A stretch of DNA of 64,000 nucleotides. It comes from QQUJ01 sp050287605 (GTDB lineage Bacteria > Pseudomonadota > Gammaproteobacteria > QQUJ01). Under the pieces are notes generated by a model. It was not told the origin of the DNA. It saw only the letters and a program-made list of their open reading frames with translations, and did no database searches. Location: positions 1-64,000 of the forward strand of contig JBNKCG010000037.1 in NCBI GenBank assembly GCA_050287605.1, given 5' to 3'. Of the stretch, positions 52,601-59,540 are shown in pieces. The translations under genes were made by a program, and so were the position numbers. The stretch's first letter is position 1, and every line of letters starts with the position of its first letter.

Positions 52601-52864
52601 ATAGATGTGCTTGACCCCCTCGATCTCCGAGAGCACCTGCTCCAGCGGCGTGGTGACCAAGTGCTCAACCTCGTCGGCTGCAGCACCCGGGAATGGGACG
52701 AACACGTTGGCGAGGGTGACGTTGATCTGCGGCTCTTCCTCGCGCGGCGTGACCAATACCGCAAACAGCCCCAGCAACAGCCCCACCAAGGCCAGCAGCG
52801 GGGTAATCTCGCTGTGCAGGAAAGCGCGCGCGACGCGCCCCGAGATGCCCAGATTCCCGCTCAC
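49637..52864 (-). CDS. RND efflux pump, inner-membrane transporter (AcrB/HAE-like)
   Basis: 1075 aa. Twelve membrane segments in the two-fold RND pattern: TM1 (about 19-38), TMs 2-6, a loop near 520-560, then TM7-12. TM4 contains SIGILVDDAIVVVENIHRH with the Asp pair of the proton relay, and large periplasmic porter domains lie between TM1-2 and TM7-8. The cytoplasmic loop after TM6 holds a His-rich stretch (HQAHSHNAHGEEEQ). GTG start overlapping the adaptor stop by 4 nt. No outer-membrane factor gene is adjacent, so a shared TolC is assumed. Substrate unknown; the heavy-metal HME branch is not indicated. Confidence 0.92.
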   Translation of the reverse strand: MSGNLGISGRVARAFLHSEITPLLALVGLLLGLFAVLVTPREEEPQINVTLANVFVPFPGAAADEVEHLVTTPLEQVLSEIEGVKHIYSLSRPGQAVLSIQFVVGEDRTRSIVRLYNAIYSNQDWLPANLGVGQPIIKPVGIDDVPIVAGTLWTDDPNRGADDLLRVAHAIEAELKRVPGTRDIDSIGGPDRVVHVEFDPQRMAGLNVSLDDLRQALGGANRSAESGALVADDREITVQAGQFLSTPLEVARLIVGMHGDAPVYLEDVAEVTLGPDQPEQYVWFGTGPAAAAKGIAEQGTFPAVSIAVAKKPGTNAVTIADQVIQRFEALRGTFIPEGIHATVTRNYGATADDKAKTLIKKLIFATASVVLLVLFTLGRREAVVVGSAVVITLAATLFASWAWGFTLNRVSLFALIFSIGILVDDAIVVVENIHRHWAMGDKSLIEAIPIAVDEVGGPTILATFTVIAALLPMAFVTGLMGPYMSPIPINASAGMLISLAVAFVVTPWFTHRMLRHQAHSHNAHGEEEQPQLYGLFQRLVGPFLDAEKGRRRRRLLALAMVVLIALSGGMAVVEWVVLKMLPFDNKSEFQVVVDMPEGTAVERTAAVLTELGAEIAKVPEVTDFQAYVGTASPISFNGLVRQYYLRRGANVGDIQVNLVDKSQRHRKSHEIALAVRGPLAAIGERMGANVKVVEVPPGPPVMSPLVAEVYGPEYSGQVAVARELRKRFSATPDVVDVDDSIETAAPKWVLRVDRQRAAHLGIAQQDVVAAASAALGGEDVTYLHDTKAKYPIPVRLEFPVADKAALASLLDLRLRSRSGALVPLGEVVEVVSGQREQVVYHKDLLPVVFVTGDLAGKLDSPLYGMFSIYADLMQDPIEGVGLLPQHLIAQPDNPYRYSVKWDGEWQVTYETFRDMGIAYSVGLVLIYLLVVAQFRSYLVPLIIMAPIPLTVIGVLPGHALLGAQFTATSMIGMIALAGIIVRNSILLVDFVNQELARGVEFAEAVIRAGAVRARPIVLTALAAMLGAFFILDDPIFNGLAIALIFGILVSTLLTLVVIPIMYYAAMQRSYVGDGE

Positions 52865-53907
52865 CGAGCCGCCCTTCCCTGCTTGAGCACCAGCGCCGCT
52901 TCCACCGGGTCCAGCGCCACGCGCTCGTTCTCCTGCAGACCGGCCAGGACCTCAATCTGGTCATCCGGTCCCGGCGCGCCGACCCGGATCTGGCGCAGGG
53001 AGACCGCGCCGTCGTCAGCCACCACGTAGGCAGCGGTCAGCTCACTGCGGCGCACCACCGCCGAGCGCGGGATCAGCAGCGTGCGCCGCTCGCCCGTCGG
53101 CACCTCGACCTTCACCAACATGCCCGGCTGCAGTCCCTCGATGCGCGGCGGCAGCTCCACGCGTACCTGCACCGTGTGGGTGGCGGGATCGGCGAAAGGG
53201 AACACCGTGATCTGCGGCCCGGGCACCGCGAGCGGCGTGCCGTCGGGCAGCAGGACGATGACACCCAGCTCACGATTGAGGTGAGCGACCACGCGCTGCG
53301 GCAGTGCGGCGGTGACGCGCAGCTGATCCAGCGACAACCCGGTCATCAACGGCTGGCCCACGGTGACCGATTCGCCCACCTCCACCATGCGCTTGACCAC
53401 GATCCCGGCGTAGGGGGCACGCACCTCGGTATATCCCAACTGCTCCTCGGCGCGCTGCACACCCGCCGTAGCCGAATCGACTCGCGCCTTGGCGGCCTGC
53501 AGATCGGCCTTGGCTCGGTCCAGAGCGGACTTGGCCACCAGCTTGCGCGCGTAGATCTGCTCGACGCGTTCGAATTCGGTCTGCGCCTCGCTGAACCGGG
53601 CTTCGGCCTCACGCAGGGCAGCCTTTGCCGACTCGCTCTGCGCGCGCTGCTCGGTGTCCTTGAGACGGATGATCACCTTGCCGCGCGGCACGTAGTCGTG
53701 CACGTCGAAGTTGATGGCGACGATGCGCCCGCCGATCTGAGCCGACACCGTGGCCTGATTGACCGCTTCGACGGTGGCATCGAAGGTACGCTGCTCCGGC
53801 AGCGTCTGGTAGGCCAGCGTGGCGGTCTGCAGCTCGGCCGCGCCCGCCAGCACGCTCCAGGCCAGCGTGACGGGGAGAATCAACCAACGTTGGAAGGGGC
53901 TCTGCAT
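52861..53907 (-). CDS. RND efflux periplasmic adaptor subunit (HlyD/AcrA-like)
   Basis: 348 aa. Signal peptide (about 1-23, cleaved after LAGAA), lipoyl/barrel-sandwich halves around a coiled-coil hairpin (about 75-150), beta-barrel and C-terminal membrane-proximal domain (IEVLAGLQENERVALDPVEA). It links the RND transporter to an outer-membrane channel. The stop overlaps the transporter start by 4 nt. First gene of the two-gene operon, with a promoter and a palindromic operator directly upstream. Confidence 0.92.
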   Translation of the reverse strand: MQSPFQRWLILPVTLAWSVLAGAAELQTATLAYQTLPEQRTFDATVEAVNQATVSAQIGGRIVAINFDVHDYVPRGKVIIRLKDTEQRAQSESAKAALREAEARFSEAQTEFERVEQIYARKLVAKSALDRAKADLQAAKARVDSATAGVQRAEEQLGYTEVRAPYAGIVVKRMVEVGESVTVGQPLMTGLSLDQLRVTAALPQRVVAHLNRELGVIVLLPDGTPLAVPGPQITVFPFADPATHTVQVRVELPPRIEGLQPGMLVKVEVPTGERRTLLIPRSAVVRRSELTAAYVVADDGAVSLRQIRVGAPGPDDQIEVLAGLQENERVALDPVEAALVLKQGRAAR

Positions 53908-53946
53908 CGTTCGGCTCTCTCAAGGTCTGAGTAAAGTGGACGCCAT

Positions 53947-53974
53947 TCTATATTAGAATCTTCTAATATGCCAA
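53947..53974 (-). promoter_or_regulatory. Promoter of the RND operon
   Basis: On the minus strand TTGGCA (53974-53969) and TATAGA (53952-53947) with a 16-nt spacer; the adaptor start is 40 nt downstream. The spacer is filled by the palindrome listed separately. Confidence 0.6.
53950..53969. promoter_or_regulatory. AT-rich palindromic operator in the RND promoter
   Basis: ATATTAGAA-TC-TTCTAATAT: a perfect 9-bp inverted repeat lying between the -35 and -10 elements. The ATTAG/CTAAT form resembles operators of small winged-helix repressors of the ArsR group, including the BigR/SqrR type. No ArsR gene is in this window, so the regulator would be encoded elsewhere. Confidence 0.7.
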
Positions 53975-53990
53975 TATCCCACCCACCCCG

Positions 53991-54638
53991 TCACGCCAGC
54001 AGGGCCGCCACGATACCGGTGATGAAGATCCCGTCGAAAGTGCCCGCCCCGCCGATGGAGGCCATCGGCGCCCCCATGTGGCGGATGTCGTCCAGGCGCA
54101 GCAGATCGGCCCCGATCAGCACCCCCAGCGTTCCGCAGACGTATGCCAGCGGGGCGCTGGCGCCGGGATCCAACGTCACCCCCACCGCCGCCGCGGCCAG
54201 CGGCGCAACGAACAGCGGCAGGCCGATCCCCATCCCCGGGATGGGACGGCTCACCCAGCGGCAGAGCAGCGCCACCAGCGCGCTACCGACCACGGCCGCA
54301 CCGCCATGGATTTCAGTGTTGCGCAGCAGATAAAGGCTGAAAAATACCGGAATGACACAGCCCCCGGCATTGACCATTAGCAATGTCCGGCCGGGGCGGA
54401 AATGGGGCGGCAACAGGAGCGAACGGCGTCGGTACCGGTCCAGCAGACCCGGCGACGGCGGATCCGAGCGGATATAGAACAGCGGCAGATTCACCACACT
54501 GCCCACCAGCGAGCTCAGCAGCAGCAGAAAGCCGGCGTCGGCCGAGAGGCCCAGCTTGTCGAAGGCGACGCTCAGCAGTCCGATCTGGACCATGAACACG
54601 ACCGCGACCACCAGCATCACCAGGAAGACAAGCGGCAT
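53991..54638 (-). CDS. DUF1614 family integral membrane protein
   Basis: 215 aa, about seven hydrophobic segments, with the family patterns VGSVVNLPLFYI and VNAGGCVIPVFFSLYLL and a Gly-rich C-terminus (GGAGTFDGIFITGIVAAL). Uncharacterised family found in diverse bacteria and archaea. Start MPLVFLV at 54638 is chosen over 54683 because the extra residues are a basic extension with no ribosome site. It follows the GGDEF-EAL gene by 50 nt, so they are probably co-transcribed, and it ends 17 nt before the RND promoter region. Confidence 0.82.
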   Translation of the reverse strand: MPLVFLVMLVVAVVFMVQIGLLSVAFDKLGLSADAGFLLLLSSLVGSVVNLPLFYIRSDPPSPGLLDRYRRRSLLLPPHFRPGRTLLMVNAGGCVIPVFFSLYLLRNTEIHGGAAVVGSALVALLCRWVSRPIPGMGIGLPLFVAPLAAAAVGVTLDPGASAPLAYVCGTLGVLIGADLLRLDDIRHMGAPMASIGGAGTFDGIFITGIVAALLA

Positions 54639-54688
54639 CGGGAGTGAGCATCCTTTCTGTTCGCGGGAGCGGCGCCCGCGCACCCCGC

Positions 54689-56809
54689 TTAGGCGCCGCG
54701 GGGTTGTCGTCGCGTCAGGGTAACGAATTCGGCCGCGCCGAGCGGTTTGCTGAAATGATAGCCCTGATACGCGTCGCAGCCATGCGTGCGAAGAAAGTTC
54801 AGTTGTCCCTCCTGCTCCACACCCTCCGCGATCACGTGATGGCCAAAGCGCTGCGCCATGGCGAGGATGGTCTCGACGATGGTCGCATCGTTGATATCGC
54901 TCAAAATACCGTCGACGAAAGAACGGTCGATCTTCAACACCTCAACGGGCAAGCGTTTGAGATACATCAGCGACGAATAGCCGGTGCCGAAGTCGTCGAT
55001 GGCGAAGCGAATGCCCAACTCGATCAGGCACTCCATCTTGAACGCCGCATCCTCGACGTCGTGAACCAGCACGCCTTCGGTGAGTTCCAGCTCCAGAAAG
55101 CGCGCGTCGACGCCGCTGTCAGCGATGATGGTCGCCGCGCGCTCGACGAAATCCCACTGGCGGAACTGCTTGGGGCTGACGTTCACCGCCAGGCGGAATC
55201 CCGGCCCGATGATCCCCTCTTCGCTCCAGCGGCGAATCGAGCGGCACGCTTCGCGCAGCACCCAGTCGCCCACCGCCACGATGATGCCGGTCTCTTCGGC
55301 GACGGGGACGAAGTCGCCCGGGGACACCATGCCCCGGCGCGGGTGGCGCCAGCGCAACAGCGCCTCCGCGCCGATGATCCGGTTGCTCCCGATCTCAACC
55401 TGGGGTTGGAAGTGGAGCATCAGTTCGCCGCGTCCCAGGGCGTAGTGCAGATCGGTCTCGATCTCCAGGCGGCGTGTGGCCGCCAGCTGCATGCCGGGCA
55501 GGTAGAAATGAAACTCGCCGCTGCCCGCCCCTTTGGCCCGGTAAAGCGCGGTGTCGGCCTGTTTCAGCACTTCGTCCGCACCGGAGACGCTCATGGGAAA
55601 CAGCGCGATGCCGACGCCGGCGGTGGTGCGCAACTCGTGATGGCCGACGCGAAACGGCCGGTCGATGGCCGCCAGCACCTTTTCGGCCACCGCTTGCGCG
55701 TTCACCGCCGCGCGCTCCGCCGCTGCCGGCAGTTCGGCCAGCAACACCACGAATTCGTCGCCGCCCACCCGCGCCACGGTATCGGTGGCGCGCAGCGTGT
55801 TGCGCAAGCAGACGGCAACCGCCTGCAGCAGCGCATCGCCCATGGCCGGTCCCAGCGAATCGTTGATGGTCTTGAAGCGGTCGAGATCGATCAACAGCAC
55901 CGCCCCCATGTGGTCGTGGCGCTCGGCGTTGGCCAATGCCTGCTGCAAGCGGTCACGCAGCAACCTACGGTTGGGCAGCTGGGTGAGTGGATCGAAGTAG
56001 GCCGATTGGCGCAGCTCACCGTCGCGCCGTTCCAGCATACCGAAACCGGTAACCAGCCCCGCCATGCCCAGCAGCCACAGGAATCCGTGTCCCAGAGTGA
56101 GCGCCGCCTCGCGCCCGGGCGGCCAGGCGCCGCCCGGCTCCCCCACGGGAACGCTGACGCTGACACCGCCCAGCACCTCGCCCACCTGCAGGCCCTGCCC
56201 GCCGTGACAGACCAGGCAGCCCTGCTCCACATGGCGCGGCCGCATCAGCCGATAGCGCGGCTCAGCGCCCGCCGTCACCGCTTCGCCCACCTCGTCGACG
56301 CCACGCTGAAAACGCAGCAACGCGCGCTGCTCCCAGCCATCGGGCCGATGGTCTGGGCTGAGCGGGCGCAGGCTGGCGACGTGAACCGCGGCCCCGCCGC
56401 TGAGGTGCGGAGATTCGCCGCCGTGAAGCAGGCGCATGAAATACGAAGCGTTGGGCAGCGTGAGCGCAACAACCGGGTCGGTGGTGACGTCGCGCTCGCG
56501 AAGAGGGTGCAGATCGGCGTCAGGAGCGGCGCCCTCCCCGGCACCGGCGTAGACCCCGCCCAGTCCCGCGACCAAGTCTCGGGCAGCCAGATCCCGCTCC
56601 AACAGCACCGCGGCCTGAGCGCGCGCCTGCGCGACCAGACCTTGTCGGTTGAGGTGTAGGTTCCAGCTCAGGGAAGCGACCACGGCGCCGGTCCACACGA
56701 CCACCAGGAACCCACGCCAAAGGGACAGGCGTGACGCCTGCGCGGGATCCTTGTGGGCGGGCGTACGGCGGTCGGAGTGAGGGATGCGGCTGCGGTCGCC
56801 GTCCGTCAT
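54689..56809 (-). CDS. Membrane diguanylate cyclase/phosphodiesterase with a heme-type DUF3365 sensor
   Basis: 706 aa. TM1 (about 29-49), periplasmic DUF3365/Tll0287-like domain (about 55-235) with a c-type heme motif CLVCH (198-202), TM2 (about 236-258), GGDEF domain with an intact active site RVGGDEF (347-353), and EAL domain with EALLRW (482-487) and further metal/catalytic residues (NVSPKQFRQ, DDFGTGYSSL, EGVE). Both domains look catalytically competent. The heme suggests redox or gas sensing that sets c-di-GMP. Followed by DUF1614. Confidence 0.9.
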   Translation of the reverse strand: MTDGDRSRIPHSDRRTPAHKDPAQASRLSLWRGFLVVVWTGAVVASLSWNLHLNRQGLVAQARAQAAVLLERDLAARDLVAGLGGVYAGAGEGAAPDADLHPLRERDVTTDPVVALTLPNASYFMRLLHGGESPHLSGGAAVHVASLRPLSPDHRPDGWEQRALLRFQRGVDEVGEAVTAGAEPRYRLMRPRHVEQGCLVCHGGQGLQVGEVLGGVSVSVPVGEPGGAWPPGREAALTLGHGFLWLLGMAGLVTGFGMLERRDGELRQSAYFDPLTQLPNRRLLRDRLQQALANAERHDHMGAVLLIDLDRFKTINDSLGPAMGDALLQAVAVCLRNTLRATDTVARVGGDEFVVLLAELPAAAERAAVNAQAVAEKVLAAIDRPFRVGHHELRTTAGVGIALFPMSVSGADEVLKQADTALYRAKGAGSGEFHFYLPGMQLAATRRLEIETDLHYALGRGELMLHFQPQVEIGSNRIIGAEALLRWRHPRRGMVSPGDFVPVAEETGIIVAVGDWVLREACRSIRRWSEEGIIGPGFRLAVNVSPKQFRQWDFVERAATIIADSGVDARFLELELTEGVLVHDVEDAAFKMECLIELGIRFAIDDFGTGYSSLMYLKRLPVEVLKIDRSFVDGILSDINDATIVETILAMAQRFGHHVIAEGVEQEGQLNFLRTHGCDAYQGYHFSKPLGAAEFVTLTRRQPRGA

Positions 56810-57016
56810 TTATTGTTATCCCCTGCTTTCGTCACGCGGATCGATCAACGGCATACCCCGCAGTGGCCTCGCTCCCGGCCAACGCGGTCTGTCAAACGTG
56901 TCAAAGGGGATATCGGCCACCGCGGCCCAAACATTTAGGGCGCGGACGTCGGGAGTATTTCCACAGTGAAACGCGGGCGAGAGATAACCCGCAATGCGGT
57001 CAGGCGAGCGGCGGGA

Positions 57017-57334
57017 TCACCCGCAATTGCAGGCGCGCAGAAATTGACCGGGAAGCAGCAGATTGAAGCGCGCGATACCCTCTTCTTCGCGAACGCGGTT
57101 GAAGACCTCGCAGCTCATGCAGGAGAGGCGGCTGGCAGCGAACGAACCCTGGACGATGCCGTCGCTGTAGGTGCCAGCGATCGCCCAGCAGATGCGACCA
57201 CCGTTGACACCCCCGTTGAGACCGTCGGCGTCGCAGGCGGCCGCGGTGGCGCAGACCCCCAGCAGCTCTGCCGCCGCACCGCCGGGTTCACGTCCGCAGC
57301 CCTTGATCTGCCAACAGTTGAGTCGTTCGCTCAT
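57017..57334 (-). CDS. Two-CW domain protein (small Cys-rich)
   Basis: 105 aa with ten cysteines. It begins with NCWQIKGCGREPGG, has GGRICWAIAGTYSDGIVQGSFA in the middle and SCMSCEVFNRVREEEG near the end, the pattern of the two-CW domain family. Probably binds a metal or Fe-S centre; role unknown, and members often accompany signalling or redox genes. Same strand as the transhydrogenase gene 228 nt upstream, with nothing obvious in between. Confidence 0.8.
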   Translation of the reverse strand: MSERLNCWQIKGCGREPGGAAAELLGVCATAAACDADGLNGGVNGGRICWAIAGTYSDGIVQGSFAASRLSCMSCEVFNRVREEEGIARFNLLLPGQFLRACNCG

Positions 57335-57562
57335 GACACCCCTCCTCCGGTAGGCGCGGTATCCGTCCCCTGTGTTTATACCTCGTTATGGATAGAGGGC
57401 GGACTCGAACGTAGTAGGCGAGATTCCGGCGCCGGTTGCAAACACAATATTGAATCGGGATATAGAGGGGAGTTATTGACGATTATCAGGAACAGCTCCG
57501 AAGGCGGTCCGGCGGCCCGCACAGGACGACGCTGCCCGCGCGCAATGGGCCGGCAAGTCTAG

Positions 57563-58870
57563 CTACCAGTAGCTCAGGGCGTTGGCGTAGAGCTCCGCGA
57601 GCACGGTCTGGTCCACGGGGCGCGGCGCGTTCTTCAACAGCCGCTGCTGGGCGTAGGCCCCCTCCACCAGTCCGCCGATATCGCCCGCATCGTAGCCCAC
57701 ACCGCCAACGCCGTTAGGCATCGCGGTGGCACGCATCAACCCCTCCAGGTGCCGGGCCACCAACTCACCGGCATCCTCCGGGGCCACGTCGCGCACCTCG
57801 GCGCCCAGCAGCTGAGCCCCTTCCAGGTGACGTTCGGGACAGGCGCTGCCGGTAAAGCGGAACGCCGCGGGGGCGTTGACGATGACCGACATACCGTGGG
57901 GGCAGATGGGTTCGTCCGCAGGATAGCCCTCGGGCTGGAACCCCTTCACCAGACCCGCCACCGAGTAGGACATGCCGTGGGGGATGTGGACTCCGGCATT
58001 GCCGAACGCCAGGCCGGCCAGGGTGGCGGCGAACATCATGCCGTCGCGCGCCTCGTGGTCGGCGGCGTCGGCCACCGCGCGCACCAGAAAGCGCCCCGCC
58101 AACCGCAGCGCCTCGCGGCAGCCGATGTCGCTCCAGGGGTTGGCCCCCTGGCTCATGGGCCGCAGGTGCGGCTGGTCGGGTCGCGCGCGCTGCGTGTAGG
58201 GGATGGCGGTGAAGCTCTCCAGGGCGTGGCTCAACACGTCAAAGCCGCTGGCCGCCACCACATTGGCCGGCAGCGTATAGGTGGTAGTGGGATCGATGAC
58301 CGCCCGGGTGGGGCGTAGCGCGCGGTGGGCGATGCCGGTCTTGGCGCGCATCGCCAGCAGATCGAATACCGCGATGCCGGTGCATTCGCTGCCGGTACCG
58401 GAGGTGGTCGGGCAGGCGATGTGCGGCTTCAACGGCCCCGGCGGGGCGATGCCGTTGCCGATGGGCGGGTTGACGTAGTCCATGAACTCGGCCGGCCAGG
58501 TGCTGTAGAGGTTGGCCGCCTTGCAGGTGTCGATGACCGAGCCACCGCCCACGGAGACGAAACCGTCAAAATCGCCTTCGCTGGCAAAGCGTGCCGCGGC
58601 GGCGAACGAGCGGTCCGTAGGCTCGACCCGCACCTCGTCGTAGACCGCGACGTCCACCCCGGCCGCGCGCAGCGACTCCTGCACGCGCGCCACGTGGCCT
58701 TGCGCCACAACCCCGGCGTCGGTGTAGAGCGCCACCCGCCGGAGTCCCAGGACGCGCGCATCGTCGCCCACTTCGCGCAGGGCGCCGGGACCGAATTTGA
58801 TCGCCGAGGCGTCGACGCTGAACACCTCATCGCCGTGCTCGGTCAGCGCGTAGTAGTGACAGCAACCCAT
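57563..58870 (-). CDS. Hydroxyacid-oxoacid transhydrogenase (iron alcohol dehydrogenase family)
   Basis: 435 aa. Fe-ADH fold: GGGSVIDTCKAANLY (NAD site), metal ligands in GFDVLSHALESF, HIPHGMSYSVAG and CPHGMSV. The segment MDYVNPPIGNG and the pattern HIACPTTSGTGSECTGIAVFD match the ADHFE1/HOT branch, which oxidises 4-hydroxybutyrate with 2-oxoglutarate as acceptor and needs no free NAD. GGAGGAGGG precedes the ATG. Monocistronic, with the MITE just upstream of it. Confidence 0.88.
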   Translation of the reverse strand: MGCCHYYALTEHGDEVFSVDASAIKFGPGALREVGDDARVLGLRRVALYTDAGVVAQGHVARVQESLRAAGVDVAVYDEVRVEPTDRSFAAAARFASEGDFDGFVSVGGGSVIDTCKAANLYSTWPAEFMDYVNPPIGNGIAPPGPLKPHIACPTTSGTGSECTGIAVFDLLAMRAKTGIAHRALRPTRAVIDPTTTYTLPANVVAASGFDVLSHALESFTAIPYTQRARPDQPHLRPMSQGANPWSDIGCREALRLAGRFLVRAVADAADHEARDGMMFAATLAGLAFGNAGVHIPHGMSYSVAGLVKGFQPEGYPADEPICPHGMSVIVNAPAAFRFTGSACPERHLEGAQLLGAEVRDVAPEDAGELVARHLEGLMRATAMPNGVGGVGYDAGDIGGLVEGAYAQQRLLKNAPRPVDQTVLAELYANALSYW

Positions 58871-58912
58871 GAAACCACCCTCCTCCCGGCCGTGCGCACG
58901 GATCAGTCTGTT

Positions 58913-59181
58913 TAGGGCCTGTTAACACTAGTCGCATAGGCCCTGCTGAGTCTCATTTTTTGTCCAGCAAGGCAGAATGAGCGAGGTGTAGCCCCGCTAC
59001 ATGAGCGAATGATAACGCCGCTGGGCGGAAAAGGAGGCTCAGCCCTTCGGGTTGCACCTGAAAACACGCCACTCGGCGTTGCTCGTCGCTCATTTGGAGT
59101 TACCAAACTTCGCTCCTCGCGCCTGGATTGGCGCGTTTTCAGGCACAACAGGACCTATGCGACTAGTGCTAACAGGCCCTA
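58913..59181. mobile_element. MITE-like non-autonomous element with 29-bp terminal inverted repeats
   Basis: Terminal inverted repeats (58912-58940 and 59154-59182, starting TTAGGGCCTGTTA) match at 28 of 29 positions. Both ends border TA, so a 2-bp TA target duplication typical of IS630/Tc1-type transposition fits. The interior (about 265 nt) has short inverted repeats such as GTAGCCCCGCTAC and no transposase. Removing the element and one TA gives a plausible pre-insertion site with a TAA stop for the PilZ gene. Confidence 0.8.
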
Positions 59182-59460
59182 AGTCGCCTCTTGCGGAGGC
59201 TCCTCTACGAAGCGTAGCCCGATTCCGGTAGGTTCCAGGCGCACCACCTCCATGGTCACCACCGGCAGATCATCCACCGGGCCCTGGACCTGGCCCTGCA
59301 CCACGGTGCCCACGGGCGGGATAGGATCGCCGCTGGTGATGAGGAAGACTCCGCCATCCGACACGTCGCGGGTGGTGAAGATCACCGAACCGATGGAGTC
59401 GTGCCAGACGCGTACCTTGATGCTGACCGCCGTGCGTAAGTGTTGTCGTTTTTCGTGCAT
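59179..59460 (-). CDS. PilZ domain protein (c-di-GMP-binding type)
   Basis: 93 aa, a single PilZ domain. The N-terminal RQHLRT (R-x3-R, 5-10) and DVSDGGVFL (32-40) are the c-di-GMP-binding motifs; the arginine motif is slightly relaxed, so binding is likely but unproven. Start MHEKRQHLRT at 59460 is preferred to 59496. Its TAG stop lies in the terminal repeat of the MITE, which replaced the original stop. It is 80 nt downstream of the M42 peptidase gene on the same strand. Confidence 0.85.
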   Translation of the reverse strand: MHEKRQHLRTAVSIKVRVWHDSIGSVIFTTRDVSDGGVFLITSGDPIPPVGTVVQGQVQGPVDDLPVVTMEVVRLEPTGIGLRFVEEPPQEAT

Positions 59461-59540
59461 AGCGACGCCGCTGAAGTGATGTTGTCGGGTGGGCACACGA
59501 TACCGCGCCCCGCGCCAAGAGTATCAGCCCGGCAAGGATT

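Noticed and set aside
56810..57016. Possible c-di-GMP riboswitch near GGDEF-EAL, two-CW or FIST genes
   Set aside because: The conserved GEMM-type core segments and receptor-loop motif were not found in these gaps or in 44276-44498.
58912..59148. 78-codon minus-strand frame inside the MITE
   Set aside because: It starts and ends within the element, has no transposase motifs and no ribosome site; the element is treated as non-coding.
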